From: Clostridium fessum | GTDB lineage: Bacteria; Bacillota; Clostridia; Lachnospirales; Lachnospiraceae | Assembly: GCF_003024715.1 (NCBI RefSeq) | Contig: NZ_PYLO01000004.1 | Location: forward strand, 124,001-188,000 | DNA length: 64,000 nt | Reading direction: 5' to 3' | Part shown: positions 16,273 through 24,660 of the stretch, one piece after another | Layout of the letters: each line of letters begins with the position of its first letter | Position numbering within the stretch: position 1 is the first letter of the stretch | Program-made: the position numbers and the translations under genes | Notes under the pieces: generated by a model | Told to the model about the DNA's origin: nothing | Seen by the model: the letters and a program-made list of their open reading frames with translations, nothing else | Databases searched by the model: none

Positions 16273-18483
16273 ATGATTAAAATGTGTGATCTTCCGCGTT
16301 ATGCGGACGCAGATATGGAAGAAATCAAAAAAATGAAAGAGGCCCACACGGTTCTCAATCAGGTTACATACGAGCCAAAGCCGCTGTATCATGGATATAC
16401 GGATAAGCGTCTTCGAATCAATGTGACAGATAACACCATCGATATGATCGACATTCCTCAGGAGGTCAAAGAAAAATTTACCGGCGGAAAAGGTTATTGC
16501 CTGCGTTATCTGTGGGATGCAACGAAGCCGGATACAAAGTGGAACTCTCCGGAAAATGCCATCACCATGTCGGCAGGACCGATTGCCGGAATTACGCAGT
16601 ACGGCGGTACCGGAAAATGCCTGGTATGCAGCATTTCACCGATGACAGATATCCCGATTGATTCAAACGTCGGCGGATATTTTGGCCCATTCTTAAAATT
16701 CTCCGGATTTGATGTGATCGAGCTGACTGGAAAAGCGGAGGAAGACGTGATTATTGTCATCGATGGCAATAAGGGAACCGTTTCAATTGAAAAAGCACCG
16801 TTAGAGCATAAAGATGCACATGTACTGGGAGAAGAGCTGACAACCATGTATGCGGAGGATGACAATGATCGCAAAAACGTGGCGGTCGTATGTTCTGGTT
16901 CAGCGGCGGATCATTGCAACCTCTCTATGCTGAATTTTACATTCTATGATCCGAAAAGAAATGTAGTCCGCTTAAAACAGGCTGGACGTGGTGGTATCGG
17001 ACGTGTCTTTGCGGACAAGCACATTAAAGCGCTGGTATGCCATTTTAAAGGCGTAAAAGCAAATCTGAACCATGTATATGATATCAGTATCCTGAACCGG
17101 GATGGCCTGAAATTCCATCGTGAGGTGGCGACACAGGATGACAAACAGAATTCAATGCGTAAATCCGGAACAGCATACTCCCTGCGTATCATGAGCGATT
17201 ATGATATTCTGCCGACGCGCAATTATAAATATGGCGGAACGGATAAGATCGATGAGATGGCACCGGAGGTATGGAGAAATAAATGGCTGACCCAGGGCGG
17301 AGCGGACGGATGTTGGTATGGATGTTCGATGGCGTGTGCTAAAACAGCCGATCAGTTTGAATTAAAGACAGGTCCGTATAAGGGACATAAAGTATGTGTG
17401 GATGGTCCGGAGTATGAGACAGCAGCCGGTGTTGGTCCGAACTGCGGTGTAACCGATCCGCAGGTAATCCTGGAAGTGAATTTCTACTGTGATACATATG
17501 GCATTGATACGATTTCCTTTGGCACCATGACTGCCTTCCTGATGGAATGCTATGAAAATGGTATCCTGAATAAGGAGAGAACCGGCGGTCTGGAGCTTGT
17601 ATGGGGCAATGCAGAGGCGGAGCTGGAGCTGCTGCACCAGATGGCGCGAAACGAAGGCTTTGGCAAGATTGCGGCACTTGGAAGCCACAAGCAGAAAGAG
17701 TATTTTGCAGCGCAGGGCTGGGGCGATATGGATTTCATGAATGATATTGCGATGGAACAGAAGGGACTTGAATATTCAGAGTATGCTTCCAAAGAATCCT
17801 TGGCGCAGCAGGGCGGCTATGGTCTGACCAATAAGGGACCGCAGCATGATGAGGCATGGCTGATTTTCATGGATCAGGTAAATAACCAGATCCCTACCTT
17901 TGAGGATAAGGCGGAGGCGCTGTATTACTATCCGATGTTTAGAACCTGGTTTGGTCTTCTGGGACTTTGCAAGCTGCCGTGGAATGATATTGTACCGGCT
18001 GACAACAGCCTGACCGATGAACCGGCGAAGGTACCGGAGCACGTAGATAACTATCTGGATCTTTATTATGGTGTTACTGGGGTCAAGATTGATAGGGATG
18101 AGATGATTAAAATGTCCGAGCGTGTCTACAATTTCCAGCGTGTTTTCAACATTCGTCTGGGCAAGGGACTGCGTGCGAACGATGCGATTCCATACCGTTC
18201 CCAGGGACCGGTTACGGAAGAAGAATATCTGTCCCGTCAGGAGCGCTACGATGGTCAGCTGGTAGAGCTGGTTGGTTTTACAAAAGAAGAAGTCGAAAAA
18301 ATGTCCTTAAAGGAAAAGATGGCTGCGACCAGAAAGCACAGAGAAGGGGAATATGAGAAGCTGATTGATGCGGTATATCCGAAGCGCGGCTGGAATTTAA
18401 ACGGTGTTCCGACAATTGCACACCTGAAAGAGCTTGGCATGGATCTTCCGGAGCTTTTGGAAGTAGTTGAGCCGCTTCAGTAA
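16273..18483 (+). CDS. aor: Tungsten-containing aldehyde:ferredoxin oxidoreductase family, large subunit
   Basis: A 736-residue AOR-family enzyme. The N-terminal barrel has TGGKGYCLRYLWD and SAGPIAGITQYGGTGK, the bis-pterin-binding region. C347-x3-C351-x3-C355 (DGCWYGCSMAC), with C566 in GLCKLPW, should hold the 4Fe-4S cluster near the tungsten. The family oxidises aldehydes to acids with ferredoxin. The protein is about 130 residues longer than classical AOR (about 605), placing it nearer the WOR/YdhV-like branch. The adjacent polyferredoxin and upstream tungstate uptake make tungsten the probable metal. The actual substrate is unknown; detoxification of dietary or metabolic aldehydes is the known role of gut relatives. 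Confidence 0.88.
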   Translation: MIKMCDLPRYADADMEEIKKMKEAHTVLNQVTYEPKPLYHGYTDKRLRINVTDNTIDMIDIPQEVKEKFTGGKGYCLRYLWDATKPDTKWNSPENAITMSAGPIAGITQYGGTGKCLVCSISPMTDIPIDSNVGGYFGPFLKFSGFDVIELTGKAEEDVIIVIDGNKGTVSIEKAPLEHKDAHVLGEELTTMYAEDDNDRKNVAVVCSGSAADHCNLSMLNFTFYDPKRNVVRLKQAGRGGIGRVFADKHIKALVCHFKGVKANLNHVYDISILNRDGLKFHREVATQDDKQNSMRKSGTAYSLRIMSDYDILPTRNYKYGGTDKIDEMAPEVWRNKWLTQGGADGCWYGCSMACAKTADQFELKTGPYKGHKVCVDGPEYETAAGVGPNCGVTDPQVILEVNFYCDTYGIDTISFGTMTAFLMECYENGILNKERTGGLELVWGNAEAELELLHQMARNEGFGKIAALGSHKQKEYFAAQGWGDMDFMNDIAMEQKGLEYSEYASKESLAQQGGYGLTNKGPQHDEAWLIFMDQVNNQIPTFEDKAEALYYYPMFRTWFGLLGLCKLPWNDIVPADNSLTDEPAKVPEHVDNYLDLYYGVTGVKIDRDEMIKMSERVYNFQRVFNIRLGKGLRANDAIPYRSQGPVTEEEYLSRQERYDGQLVELVGFTKEEVEKMSLKEKMAATRKHREGEYEKLIDAVYPKRGWNLNGVPTIAHLKELGMDLPELLEVVEPLQ

Positions 18484-18522
18484 GACTATTCATTAATACG
18501 TTGCAGAAGGGAAGTGGATATA

Positions 18523-18720
18523 ATGGTACTGAATAACCGTCCATATCCGGACTGGCATGAAGGACTGACAATCAGGGGTGTGATGGAACACATGAAATTT
18601 ACCTGGCCCAAGCTGGTCGTGAAGGTAAATGGGCAGCTGGTCTGGCCAGAAGACTATGATAAAGTAACACTTGAAGAAGCAGATGATTTGAAGATTTATC
18701 ATTTACTGGGGGGCGGTTGA
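18523..18720 (+). CDS. MoaD/ThiS-like sulfur carrier protein
   Basis: A 65-residue ubiquitin-like protein ending in LLGGG. MoaD and ThiS end in GG, which is adenylated and converted to a thiocarboxylate. KVNGQLV and the DYDKVTLEEADDLKIYHLL segment match the last strands of the fold. ATG 18523 is used, with AGAAGGGA at 18505-18512. A MoeB/ThiF-like activating enzyme follows directly. The likely role is providing sulfur for the pterin dithiolene, but no MoaE partner is in the window, so a different acceptor is possible. The extra terminal glycine is unusual. Confidence 0.8.
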   Translation: MVLNNRPYPDWHEGLTIRGVMEHMKFTWPKLVVKVNGQLVWPEDYDKVTLEEADDLKIYHLLGGG

Positions 18721-18740
18721 TTCAGAAAGGAGACGCTGGT

Positions 18741-19496
18741 TTGGAGATAGACAAAGAACGCTATAAAAGAAATATTCTCCTGCCGGAGGTAGGAGAAGAA
18801 GGACAGAAAAAGCTGGCGGAAAGCCGGGTGCTGGTAGTCGGGGCGGGGGGACTTGGATCTCCCGTCAGCCTCTATCTGGCAGCAGCAGGAGTCGGTACGA
18901 TCGGGATTGCTGATTTTGACCGGGTGGATGTCAGCAATCTGCAGCGGCAAATCCTTTACCGGGAACAGGACATTGGAAAGGCAAAAGCAGAACTGACGGC
19001 GGAGCAGCTTCAGAGCCGGAATCATTCGGTGCAGGTAGAATTATACCCAGAGGGGATTACAGCTGAAAATGCAGAAGAAATTCTTGCAAAGTTTGATGTG
19101 ATTGTGGATGCTTCGGATAATTTTCCAACCCGCTATCTGCTGAGTGACACATGTATGAAGCTGGGAAAGCCGGATGTATATGGAGCTATCTGTGAATTTG
19201 CGGGACAGGTTACCGTGTTCGCATCGGACGGACCATGTCTGCGCTGTCTCTGTCCGGAGGCAGAGGACCCATCCGGAAACCCGAATTCGGCTGCTTATGG
19301 TGTGCTTGGCGTGATTCCCGGCATGATCGGGTGTATGCAGGCGGCAGAAGTATTGAAGCTTCTTTTGGGCAAGGGAGAGCCGCTGATTGGAAAAATGCTG
19401 TTCATTGATGCCAAAACGTGGTCCACGGATCTGATAGAAGTTCCGGTGCATCCCCAGTGTAGCTGCCATACACATACCAAAGTTCACCGGACGTGA
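18741..19496 (+). CDS. MoeB/ThiF-family E1-like adenylyltransferase
   Basis: A 251-residue E1-like enzyme that adenylates the C-terminal glycine of the MoaD-like protein encoded just upstream. GAGGLGSPVSLYLAAAGVG near residue 35 is the ATP-binding loop. DFDRVDVSNLQRQI is the following conserved acid/arginine stretch, and ASDNFPTRYLL matches the catalytic region. A zinc site is suggested by CLRCLCP and HPQCSCH. The TTG start at 18741 is preferred because AAAGGAG at 18727-18733 fits it. It is the last gene of the cofactor/oxidoreductase run. Confidence 0.85.
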   Translation: MEIDKERYKRNILLPEVGEEGQKKLAESRVLVVGAGGLGSPVSLYLAAAGVGTIGIADFDRVDVSNLQRQILYREQDIGKAKAELTAEQLQSRNHSVQVELYPEGITAENAEEILAKFDVIVDASDNFPTRYLLSDTCMKLGKPDVYGAICEFAGQVTVFASDGPCLRCLCPEAEDPSGNPNSAAYGVLGVIPGMIGCMQAAEVLKLLLGKGEPLIGKMLFIDAKTWSTDLIEVPVHPQCSCHTHTKVHRT

Positions 19497-19531
19497 AAAC
19501 GGTATTAAAAATAGACATATGGAACAATCTC

Positions 19532-19560
19532 TTTACTTCACAGGAAAAGAATGATAAAAT
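19532..19560 (+). promoter_or_regulatory. Promoter of the TetR-family gene
   Basis: TTTACT (19532-19537), a 17-base spacer and TAAAAT (19555-19560). Confidence 0.5.
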
Positions 19561-19572
19561 AAATTAAATTGT

Positions 19573-19609
19573 CGAAAGCAGATGAGGAAGATTATCCACT
19601 CTGCTTTCG
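19573..19609 (+). promoter_or_regulatory. Inverted repeat in the TetR leader
   Basis: CGAAAGCAG (19573-19581) and CTGCTTTCG (19601-19609) are perfect 9-bp arms separated by 19 bases, just after the predicted transcription start. It may be an RNA hairpin or a spaced operator for autoregulation. Confidence 0.4.
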
Positions 19610-19700
19610 GCTGGATTCAGGTAAACAAAAAGGTAAATTAGATGACCAGGAATGTTTCCCTGAAATTACGATTATTGAGAAGTTAAGAGGTAAAAGGCAA

Positions 19701-20294
19701 ATGGCGAAGGGTAATAACACAAAAGCAAAAATTGCCCGTGTTGCATGGAAATTGTTTCATGAGAAGGGATATGAGGAGACGACGATCGATGAGATTATCC
19801 TGCAGTCTGGAACATCAAAGGGAAGCTTCTATCATTATTATAGTGGAAAGGATGAGCTTCTGGCATCTCTCCCAGAGATCTTTGATGCAAAGTATGAAGA
19901 GGTAATGCAGGCGCTGGATCCGGAGATGGACAGCTTTGACAAGCTTATGACGCTCTGCTTCAGTGTACATGATCTGATAGAGTCGGATATCCCGGTAGGG
20001 CTTCTGGCGTCACTCTATTCCTCACAGGTGGTGACAAAGGGGGATAAGCATCTTTTAAACCAGAACCGTTTTTACTATAAGATGGTAAATCAGCTGGTCG
20101 ATGAGGGGCAGCGCCGGGGGCAGATTACCCGCAGTATGCCATATTACGAGATTGCACATATGTATGCACTCTGCGAGAGGGCAATCATCTATGATTACTG
20201 CATTTCAGACGGTGGCTATGCGCTTGGAGAGTATACAAGAAAGACAATGCCTCTGCTGTTCGGCGGAGTGCGTGTAAAGCAGGAAGTCAAATAA
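19701..20294 (+). CDS. TetR/AcrR-family transcriptional regulator
   Basis: A 197-residue regulator. The N-terminal helix-turn-helix is typical of TetR: ARVAWKLFHEKGYEETTIDE, then the recognition helix SGTSKGSFYHYYSGKDELL. The remaining residues, about 60-197, are a helical ligand domain with no recognisable specificity. ATG 19701 gives the normal TetR N-terminus; the longer in-frame extension back to 19569 lies over the leader hairpin and is unlikely to be coding. It stands alone between terminators but next to a UvrA-like gene on the same strand, so it may control that gene. Confidence 0.88.
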   Translation: MAKGNNTKAKIARVAWKLFHEKGYEETTIDEIILQSGTSKGSFYHYYSGKDELLASLPEIFDAKYEEVMQALDPEMDSFDKLMTLCFSVHDLIESDIPVGLLASLYSSQVVTKGDKHLLNQNRFYYKMVNQLVDEGQRRGQITRSMPYYEIAHMYALCERAIIYDYCISDGGYALGEYTRKTMPLLFGGVRVKQEVK

Positions 20295-20341
20295 AAAAGC
20301 AGACGGAAAATGCTTCTTAGGGGTATTTTCTGTCTGCTTTT
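20295..20341 (+). terminator. Intrinsic terminator after the TetR gene
   Basis: AAAAGCAGACGGAAAAT and ATTTTCTGTCTGCTTTT form a long stem with a 13-base loop, starting right after the stop codon. Confidence 0.85.
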
Positions 20342-20440
20342 GTGCGTGATAGCCGCGTACAGATCAGGATAGCATTGAGTACCTTTAAAATAAAGGAACC
20401 TGGGACGGGAAAATACAGCTTAAGAAAGGAAGAATGCCAG

Positions 20441-22699
20441 ATGGAACGAGAAAATCAGGAGTATATAAGCATTGTGAATGCAACGGAAAACAACTTGAAA
20501 CATGTGTCGTTGAAAATTCCGAAAAAGAAAATCACGGTTTTTACCGGTGTGTCCGGTTCGGGCAAATCATCGCTCTGTCTTGATACGATTGCGGCAGAGT
20601 CGCGGCGGGAGCTGAATGTGACATTTCCAAGCTTTGTCCAGCAGTTTCTGCCGAAATATGGTCGTCCGGAGGTTGAGCGCATGGAGAATCTTCCGGTCAC
20701 GATCGTGATCGATCAGAAAAAGCCGGTGGCAAACTCCCGCTCAACGGTCGGCACATACACCGATATCTATGCGCTGCTGCGCCTGCTATTCTCACGTGTG
20801 GGCAAACCGTTTGTCGGCTATTCGGACAGCTTTTCCTTCAACCATCCGAGCGGCAAGTGTGAGCGCTGTGAGGGCTTGGGCGTTGTGACGGAGCTGGACA
20901 TCCACAAGCTGGTGGATTTTGATAAATGCCTAAACGATGAGGGCGTTATCCAGTGGCCGGCGTTCACGACCGGCGCATGGCGGTGGAAGCGGTACGCGTA
21001 CAGCGGTCTGTTTGATTTGGACAAGAAGATCAAGGATTATTCGAAGGAGGAGATGGATTTATTTCTCTATTCGCCGCAGATCCGCCTGAAAAATCCGCCG
21101 GCAAACTGGCCGAAATCCGCGAAGTACGAGGGCATTTATCCGCGTATGTACCGCAGTATCATTACATCTAAGGAAGGACAGCTTCACAAGAAAGAGCTGG
21201 ATCGCATTGTCAGCACCTTTACGTGTCCGGAGTGCCACGGGGCGAGACTGAATGCGAAGATCCGGAGCTGCCTGATTAACGGAAAAAATATCTGCGAGGT
21301 TTCGGATATGCCGATCCCGGAGGCGGCAGAGTTTATCCGCCAGATCGACGATCCGCTGGCGCGCGATATCAAGACCGAGATCCTGAAGCGGATGAATGCG
21401 CTGATTGAGATCGGACTCAGCTATCTTTCTTTAAGCCGTGGAACAGACACTCTCTCCGGCGGCGAGGCGCAGCGTATCAAGATCGCGCGTTACATCAATT
21501 CGCCGCTTACCGATATGATGTATGTGCTGGATGAGCCGAGCGTCGGACTGCATTCGCGCGATATCCAGAATCTCAAAAATTCGCTGATCAAGCTGAAAGA
21601 GCACGGAAATACCGTGATGATTGTGGAACACCACCGGGAAGTCATCGCTCTGGCGGATCACATTGTGGATATGGGACCGGAAGCGGGCATAAACGGTGGA
21701 CAGATCATGTATCAGGGAAGCTACGAGAACCTTTTGAAAGCGGACACTGTGACCGGGCGGATGCTGCGGACGAAAACGCCGATGAAGATGGAGTACCGCA
21801 AGCCGAACGGATGGTATCAGGTTGAGCACGCGAAGCTTCATAACTTAAAAGATCTGAGCGTAAAACTGCCGCTTGGCGTGATGACGGTCATCGCTGGTGT
21901 GGCTGGTTCGGGAAAAAGCTCCCTGATGGAATATTTTACGAGCCAGTATCCAGGCGAGGTGATCTCGATCCGGCAGAAGGATATCGGTATCAATCTGCGT
22001 TCGACCCCGGCGACGTATCTGGATATCGCGGATGCGATCCGGGCGCTTTTTGCGAAAGCGAACCATGTCGCACAGGCATATTTCAGTTTCAATTCCAAGG
22101 GCGCCTGCCCGGCGTGCCAGGGAAAAGGTGTAATTATATCGGATATGGCATATATGGATTCGATTGAGACGGTTTGCGAAGTCTGCCACGGAACGCGGTA
22201 TTCGGAGGAAGTGCTGCACTATCAGTACAAGGGAAAAAATATTGCGGAAGTCATGGATATGACCGTCCGTCAGGCGATCCAGTTCTTTGAAGATGCGGAT
22301 TTTGTGAAGAAACTCGATACGCTGGTACAGGTCGGACTCGGTTACCTGCACCTGAATCAGTCGATGACGACGCTTTCCGGCGGCGAGCTGCAGCGTGTGA
22401 AGCTGGCGAGCAAGCTGGATGAGCGGGGACAGATATTCATTCTGGATGAGCCGACTGACGGGCTGCATCTCGACGATATCCGCCGTCTGATGAAGCTTTT
22501 CAACCGGATGACCGATCAGGGCAATACACTGTTTATCATCGAGCACAGCCTGGATGTGATGAAGGACGCCGACTATATCGTGGAGCTTGGACCGGGCGGC
22601 GGACTCGCAGGCGGCAGTCTGCTCTTTGCCGGGACACCGAAGGAGATGCTGGAAGCGGAGCGGAGTGTGACGCGGGAGTATCTGCGGGAGAGCTTATAG
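20441..22699 (+). CDS. UvrA-like double-ABC ATPase (short form)
   Basis: A 752-residue soluble protein with two ABC cassettes in UvrA order. Walker A sites are GVSGSGKSS near residue 36 and GVAGSGKSS near residue 486. Signatures are LSGGEAQRIKIA near residue 336 and LSGGELQRVKLA near residue 645. Zinc-finger cysteines occur in CERCEGLG, CPECHGA, CPACQGKG and CEVCHGTRY. True UvrA is about 940 residues; this protein is about 190 shorter, as in UvrA2/DrrC-type paralogues that lack the UvrB-binding insertion. Such paralogues are linked to drug tolerance or DNA-adduct handling rather than to UvrABC excision. ATG 20441 follows AAAGGAAG. Control by the upstream TetR protein is inferred. Confidence 0.85.
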   Translation: MERENQEYISIVNATENNLKHVSLKIPKKKITVFTGVSGSGKSSLCLDTIAAESRRELNVTFPSFVQQFLPKYGRPEVERMENLPVTIVIDQKKPVANSRSTVGTYTDIYALLRLLFSRVGKPFVGYSDSFSFNHPSGKCERCEGLGVVTELDIHKLVDFDKCLNDEGVIQWPAFTTGAWRWKRYAYSGLFDLDKKIKDYSKEEMDLFLYSPQIRLKNPPANWPKSAKYEGIYPRMYRSIITSKEGQLHKKELDRIVSTFTCPECHGARLNAKIRSCLINGKNICEVSDMPIPEAAEFIRQIDDPLARDIKTEILKRMNALIEIGLSYLSLSRGTDTLSGGEAQRIKIARYINSPLTDMMYVLDEPSVGLHSRDIQNLKNSLIKLKEHGNTVMIVEHHREVIALADHIVDMGPEAGINGGQIMYQGSYENLLKADTVTGRMLRTKTPMKMEYRKPNGWYQVEHAKLHNLKDLSVKLPLGVMTVIAGVAGSGKSSLMEYFTSQYPGEVISIRQKDIGINLRSTPATYLDIADAIRALFAKANHVAQAYFSFNSKGACPACQGKGVIISDMAYMDSIETVCEVCHGTRYSEEVLHYQYKGKNIAEVMDMTVRQAIQFFEDADFVKKLDTLVQVGLGYLHLNQSMTTLSGGELQRVKLASKLDERGQIFILDEPTDGLHLDDIRRLMKLFNRMTDQGNTLFIIEHSLDVMKDADYIVELGPGGGLAGGSLLFAGTPKEMLEAERSVTREYLRESL

Positions 22700-22705
22700 A
22701 TAAAG

Positions 22706-22750
22706 AAAAATATCCCGAATGCATCGGAAAGTGCATTCGGGATATTTTTA
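22706..22750. terminator. Strong bidirectional terminator between the UvrA-like and BCCT genes
   Basis: AAAAATATCCCGAATGCA and TGCATTCGGGATATTTTT form an 18-bp perfect stem with an 8-base loop. It serves the convergent UvrA-like and BCCT genes. Confidence 0.92.
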
Positions 22751-22770
22751 ACAACACTCAATCAATTCGT

Positions 22771-24312
22771 TCAAATACCATGGTAGCTTGAAAGATATTT
22801 CTTCGCATCTTTAAAAAACGCCGCCACGATCAGGAGAATGATAAACGCGATCGGAAATGCTGCAATGATGGACACGGTCTGCAGGTTTGCCATCGAATTA
22901 TCACTGAAAATGAGGACCATCGGCAGCAGAATCAGGCTCAGGGACCAGAAGGTTTTGATCGCCATGTGCGGTTCGTCCTCGCTTGTCAGGTTCTTGTAGG
23001 AGTAGGCGGAGGCAACCAGTACGATCGCGTCAAAGCTGGTGGCATAGAAGGCGATCATCGCCGCCGCGAGCAGAACGAGGACCATCGGGGCGAGCGGAAG
23101 CGTGCGGATGATGGCAGTGATTGTGGAATAGAGGTCGCCACTGGCGGCATAAAGCCCCATGACATCCAGTTTTCCGAACACCTGGAGTCCCAGGCTGTAG
23201 TTTCCGAGGATAATAAAGCTCACAAACGTGCCGCCAAGCCCGAACACGTAGCCGCCGAGGATTGTCTGCCGGATCGTACGTCCACGAGAGATGGTTCCGA
23301 TGAAGAACGGGGCAGCGACGCACCAGACCATCCAGTATGCCCAGTAGAACATTGTCCATGTCTGCGGAAATGAGGTGGTGCGCTGTGGGTCGGTGTAGGT
23401 GGAGAGTCCGATAAAGTTCTGTACCAGATTTCCGATGGAGGAAAAGCCGGTTTCGATGATATAGCGTGATTCACCGCCAAACAGCAGCACATATGCCAGA
23501 AGAGCGAAGAAGAGGTAGACGCAGGACGCCGCGAGCTTCTGGATGCCCTTCATGCCACGCACGACGGAAACGGTATATACCAGGCAGGTGACTGCCAGAA
23601 TCGCGATGGTGATGAGGCGGGTGTCGCCGAATCCGAAGAGTTCGGAGACGATCTGGCTCATCAGAGGGGTCGCCAGCGTAAAAGTCGTGGTTGTGCCGGC
23701 CAGCAGTGCGAAGACCGCCATCAGATCAATCAGAGTTCCGGCAAGCCCGTCTGTGTGTTTTCCGAGGATCGGGCGGCAGGCTTCGGAGTATTTCTGTTTA
23801 TGGCAGCCGCGCACATGAAGCATGAAGCCAAAGGCAGCGGCGAGCACGACATAGAAGCCCCACGGGATCGGACCCCAGTGAAAGAGCGGGTATGTGCTCG
23901 CCCAGTCCTGAATACTGCCCATTTCTGCCAGATGCGGGTCATTGGCGTAGAGAACCCACTCACACAGGGAGTAAAAGAGAATGTCCGCCGCAAGTCCGGA
24001 GGTAAACATCATTGAACCCCAGGCAAAATTGGAATAGAGCGGCTTCTCATCCGGTTTTCCGAGCCGGATGGTTCCGTAGCGGGAAAAGGCGATGTAGATT
24101 GACAGAAGAAAAATGCCGAGTCCGATGGCAAGGTAGCCGACACCGAAGTTTTCCCCGAGAAAGCTCCGGAGATTTTCCAACACTGCCTTGGATGCATCTG
24201 GCGCAGCCAGAAAGCAGAGACAGAGTATTATAATAAGAAGAAATGGGACGACCATCGTGGTCCAGTCCAGGCGTTTTGGCTCTGGCGCTGTTTGGAATTG
24301 TGGATTTTGCAT
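22771..24312 (-). CDS. BCCT-family quaternary-amine transporter
   Basis: A 513-residue protein of the betaine/carnitine/choline transporter family with about 12 membrane segments. WTMFYWAYWMVWCVAAPF followed by IGTISRGRTIRQ is the family signature. The glycine motif that forms a Na+ site in BetP (GMGIG) is replaced by a TSGLAADI-type sequence, so Na+ coupling may be lost, as in the exchanger CaiT. Candidate substrates are carnitine, choline, glycine betaine or hydroxyproline betaine. AAAGGAGG lies just before ATG 24312. The next gene upstream on this strand is a glycyl-radical activase, suggesting a carrier for a substrate of radical enzyme metabolism. Confidence 0.88.
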   Translation of the reverse strand: MQNPQFQTAPEPKRLDWTTMVVPFLLIIILCLCFLAAPDASKAVLENLRSFLGENFGVGYLAIGLGIFLLSIYIAFSRYGTIRLGKPDEKPLYSNFAWGSMMFTSGLAADILFYSLCEWVLYANDPHLAEMGSIQDWASTYPLFHWGPIPWGFYVVLAAAFGFMLHVRGCHKQKYSEACRPILGKHTDGLAGTLIDLMAVFALLAGTTTTFTLATPLMSQIVSELFGFGDTRLITIAILAVTCLVYTVSVVRGMKGIQKLAASCVYLFFALLAYVLLFGGESRYIIETGFSSIGNLVQNFIGLSTYTDPQRTTSFPQTWTMFYWAYWMVWCVAAPFFIGTISRGRTIRQTILGGYVFGLGGTFVSFIILGNYSLGLQVFGKLDVMGLYAASGDLYSTITAIIRTLPLAPMVLVLLAAAMIAFYATSFDAIVLVASAYSYKNLTSEDEPHMAIKTFWSLSLILLPMVLIFSDNSMANLQTVSIIAAFPIAFIILLIVAAFFKDAKKYLSSYHGI

Positions 24313-24332
24313 GGGAAACCTCCTTTTAAATC

Positions 24333-24360
24333 ATTTGTAAAAATGAGGATTTTTGCAAAT
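24333..24360 (-). promoter_or_regulatory. Inverted repeat in the BCCT gene leader
   Basis: ATTTGTAAAAAT and ATTTTTGCAAAT are inverted arms matching at 11 of 12 positions around GAGG, located between the promoter and ribosome site. It is an operator or leader hairpin candidate. Confidence 0.4.
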
Positions 24361-24403
24361 GGTTCATGTTCATTTTTTGATAAATAAATTAAATATTGAA
24401 CAC

Positions 24404-24432
24404 ATTATAGCATTGGGTGGAAAAAAAATCAA
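24404..24432 (-). promoter_or_regulatory. Promoter of the BCCT transporter gene
   Basis: On the minus strand TTGATT (24432-24427), a 17-base spacer and TATAAT (24409-24404). Confidence 0.65.
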
Positions 24433-24472
24433 TGAAAAATTTGGGAAAAAATAGAGAAACAAGGAAATAGAT

Positions 24473-24606
24473 GTTACCGGTTCACGGGTAGGCACTTTTG
24501 GAACCGAAAGTGCCGTAAGAAAACGTGGTGGCAGCAGGAATTTGCCGTATTTAAATGCGAAGCCACGGCAAATTCCGTTACTGGGCACGTATGCGTGAAC
24601 AGTAAC
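24473..24606 (+). mobile_element. MITE type A, copy 2 (134 bp)
   Basis: This has the same sequence as copy 1 apart from the left end, which reads GTTACCGGTTCACGGG. It lies between the activase gene and the BCCT promoter. Flanking octamers AAATAGAT and GAATCGAT agree at six of eight positions. Confidence 0.8.
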
Positions 24607-24615
24607 GAATCGATA

Positions 24616-24660
24616 GAAAAATGTATGGGAGGCGGCAATGGAAAAAACCTGCCGCCTCCC
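24616..24660 (-). terminator. Terminator of the activase gene
   Basis: GGGAGGCGGCA and TGCCGCCTCCC form an 11-bp stem right at the end of the activase gene, followed on the minus strand by an ATTTTTC tail. Confidence 0.75.

Noticed and set aside
20441-22699. Canonical excinuclease UvrA
   Set aside because: The protein is about 190 residues too short, consistent with loss of the UvrB-binding region, and there is no uvrB or uvrC nearby.
24370-24588. Minus-strand frames through the repeats, encoding near-identical peptides at every copy
   Set aside because: These are translations of the non-coding MITE sequence. They lack consistent starts and ribosome sites, and they begin or end at different points in each copy.
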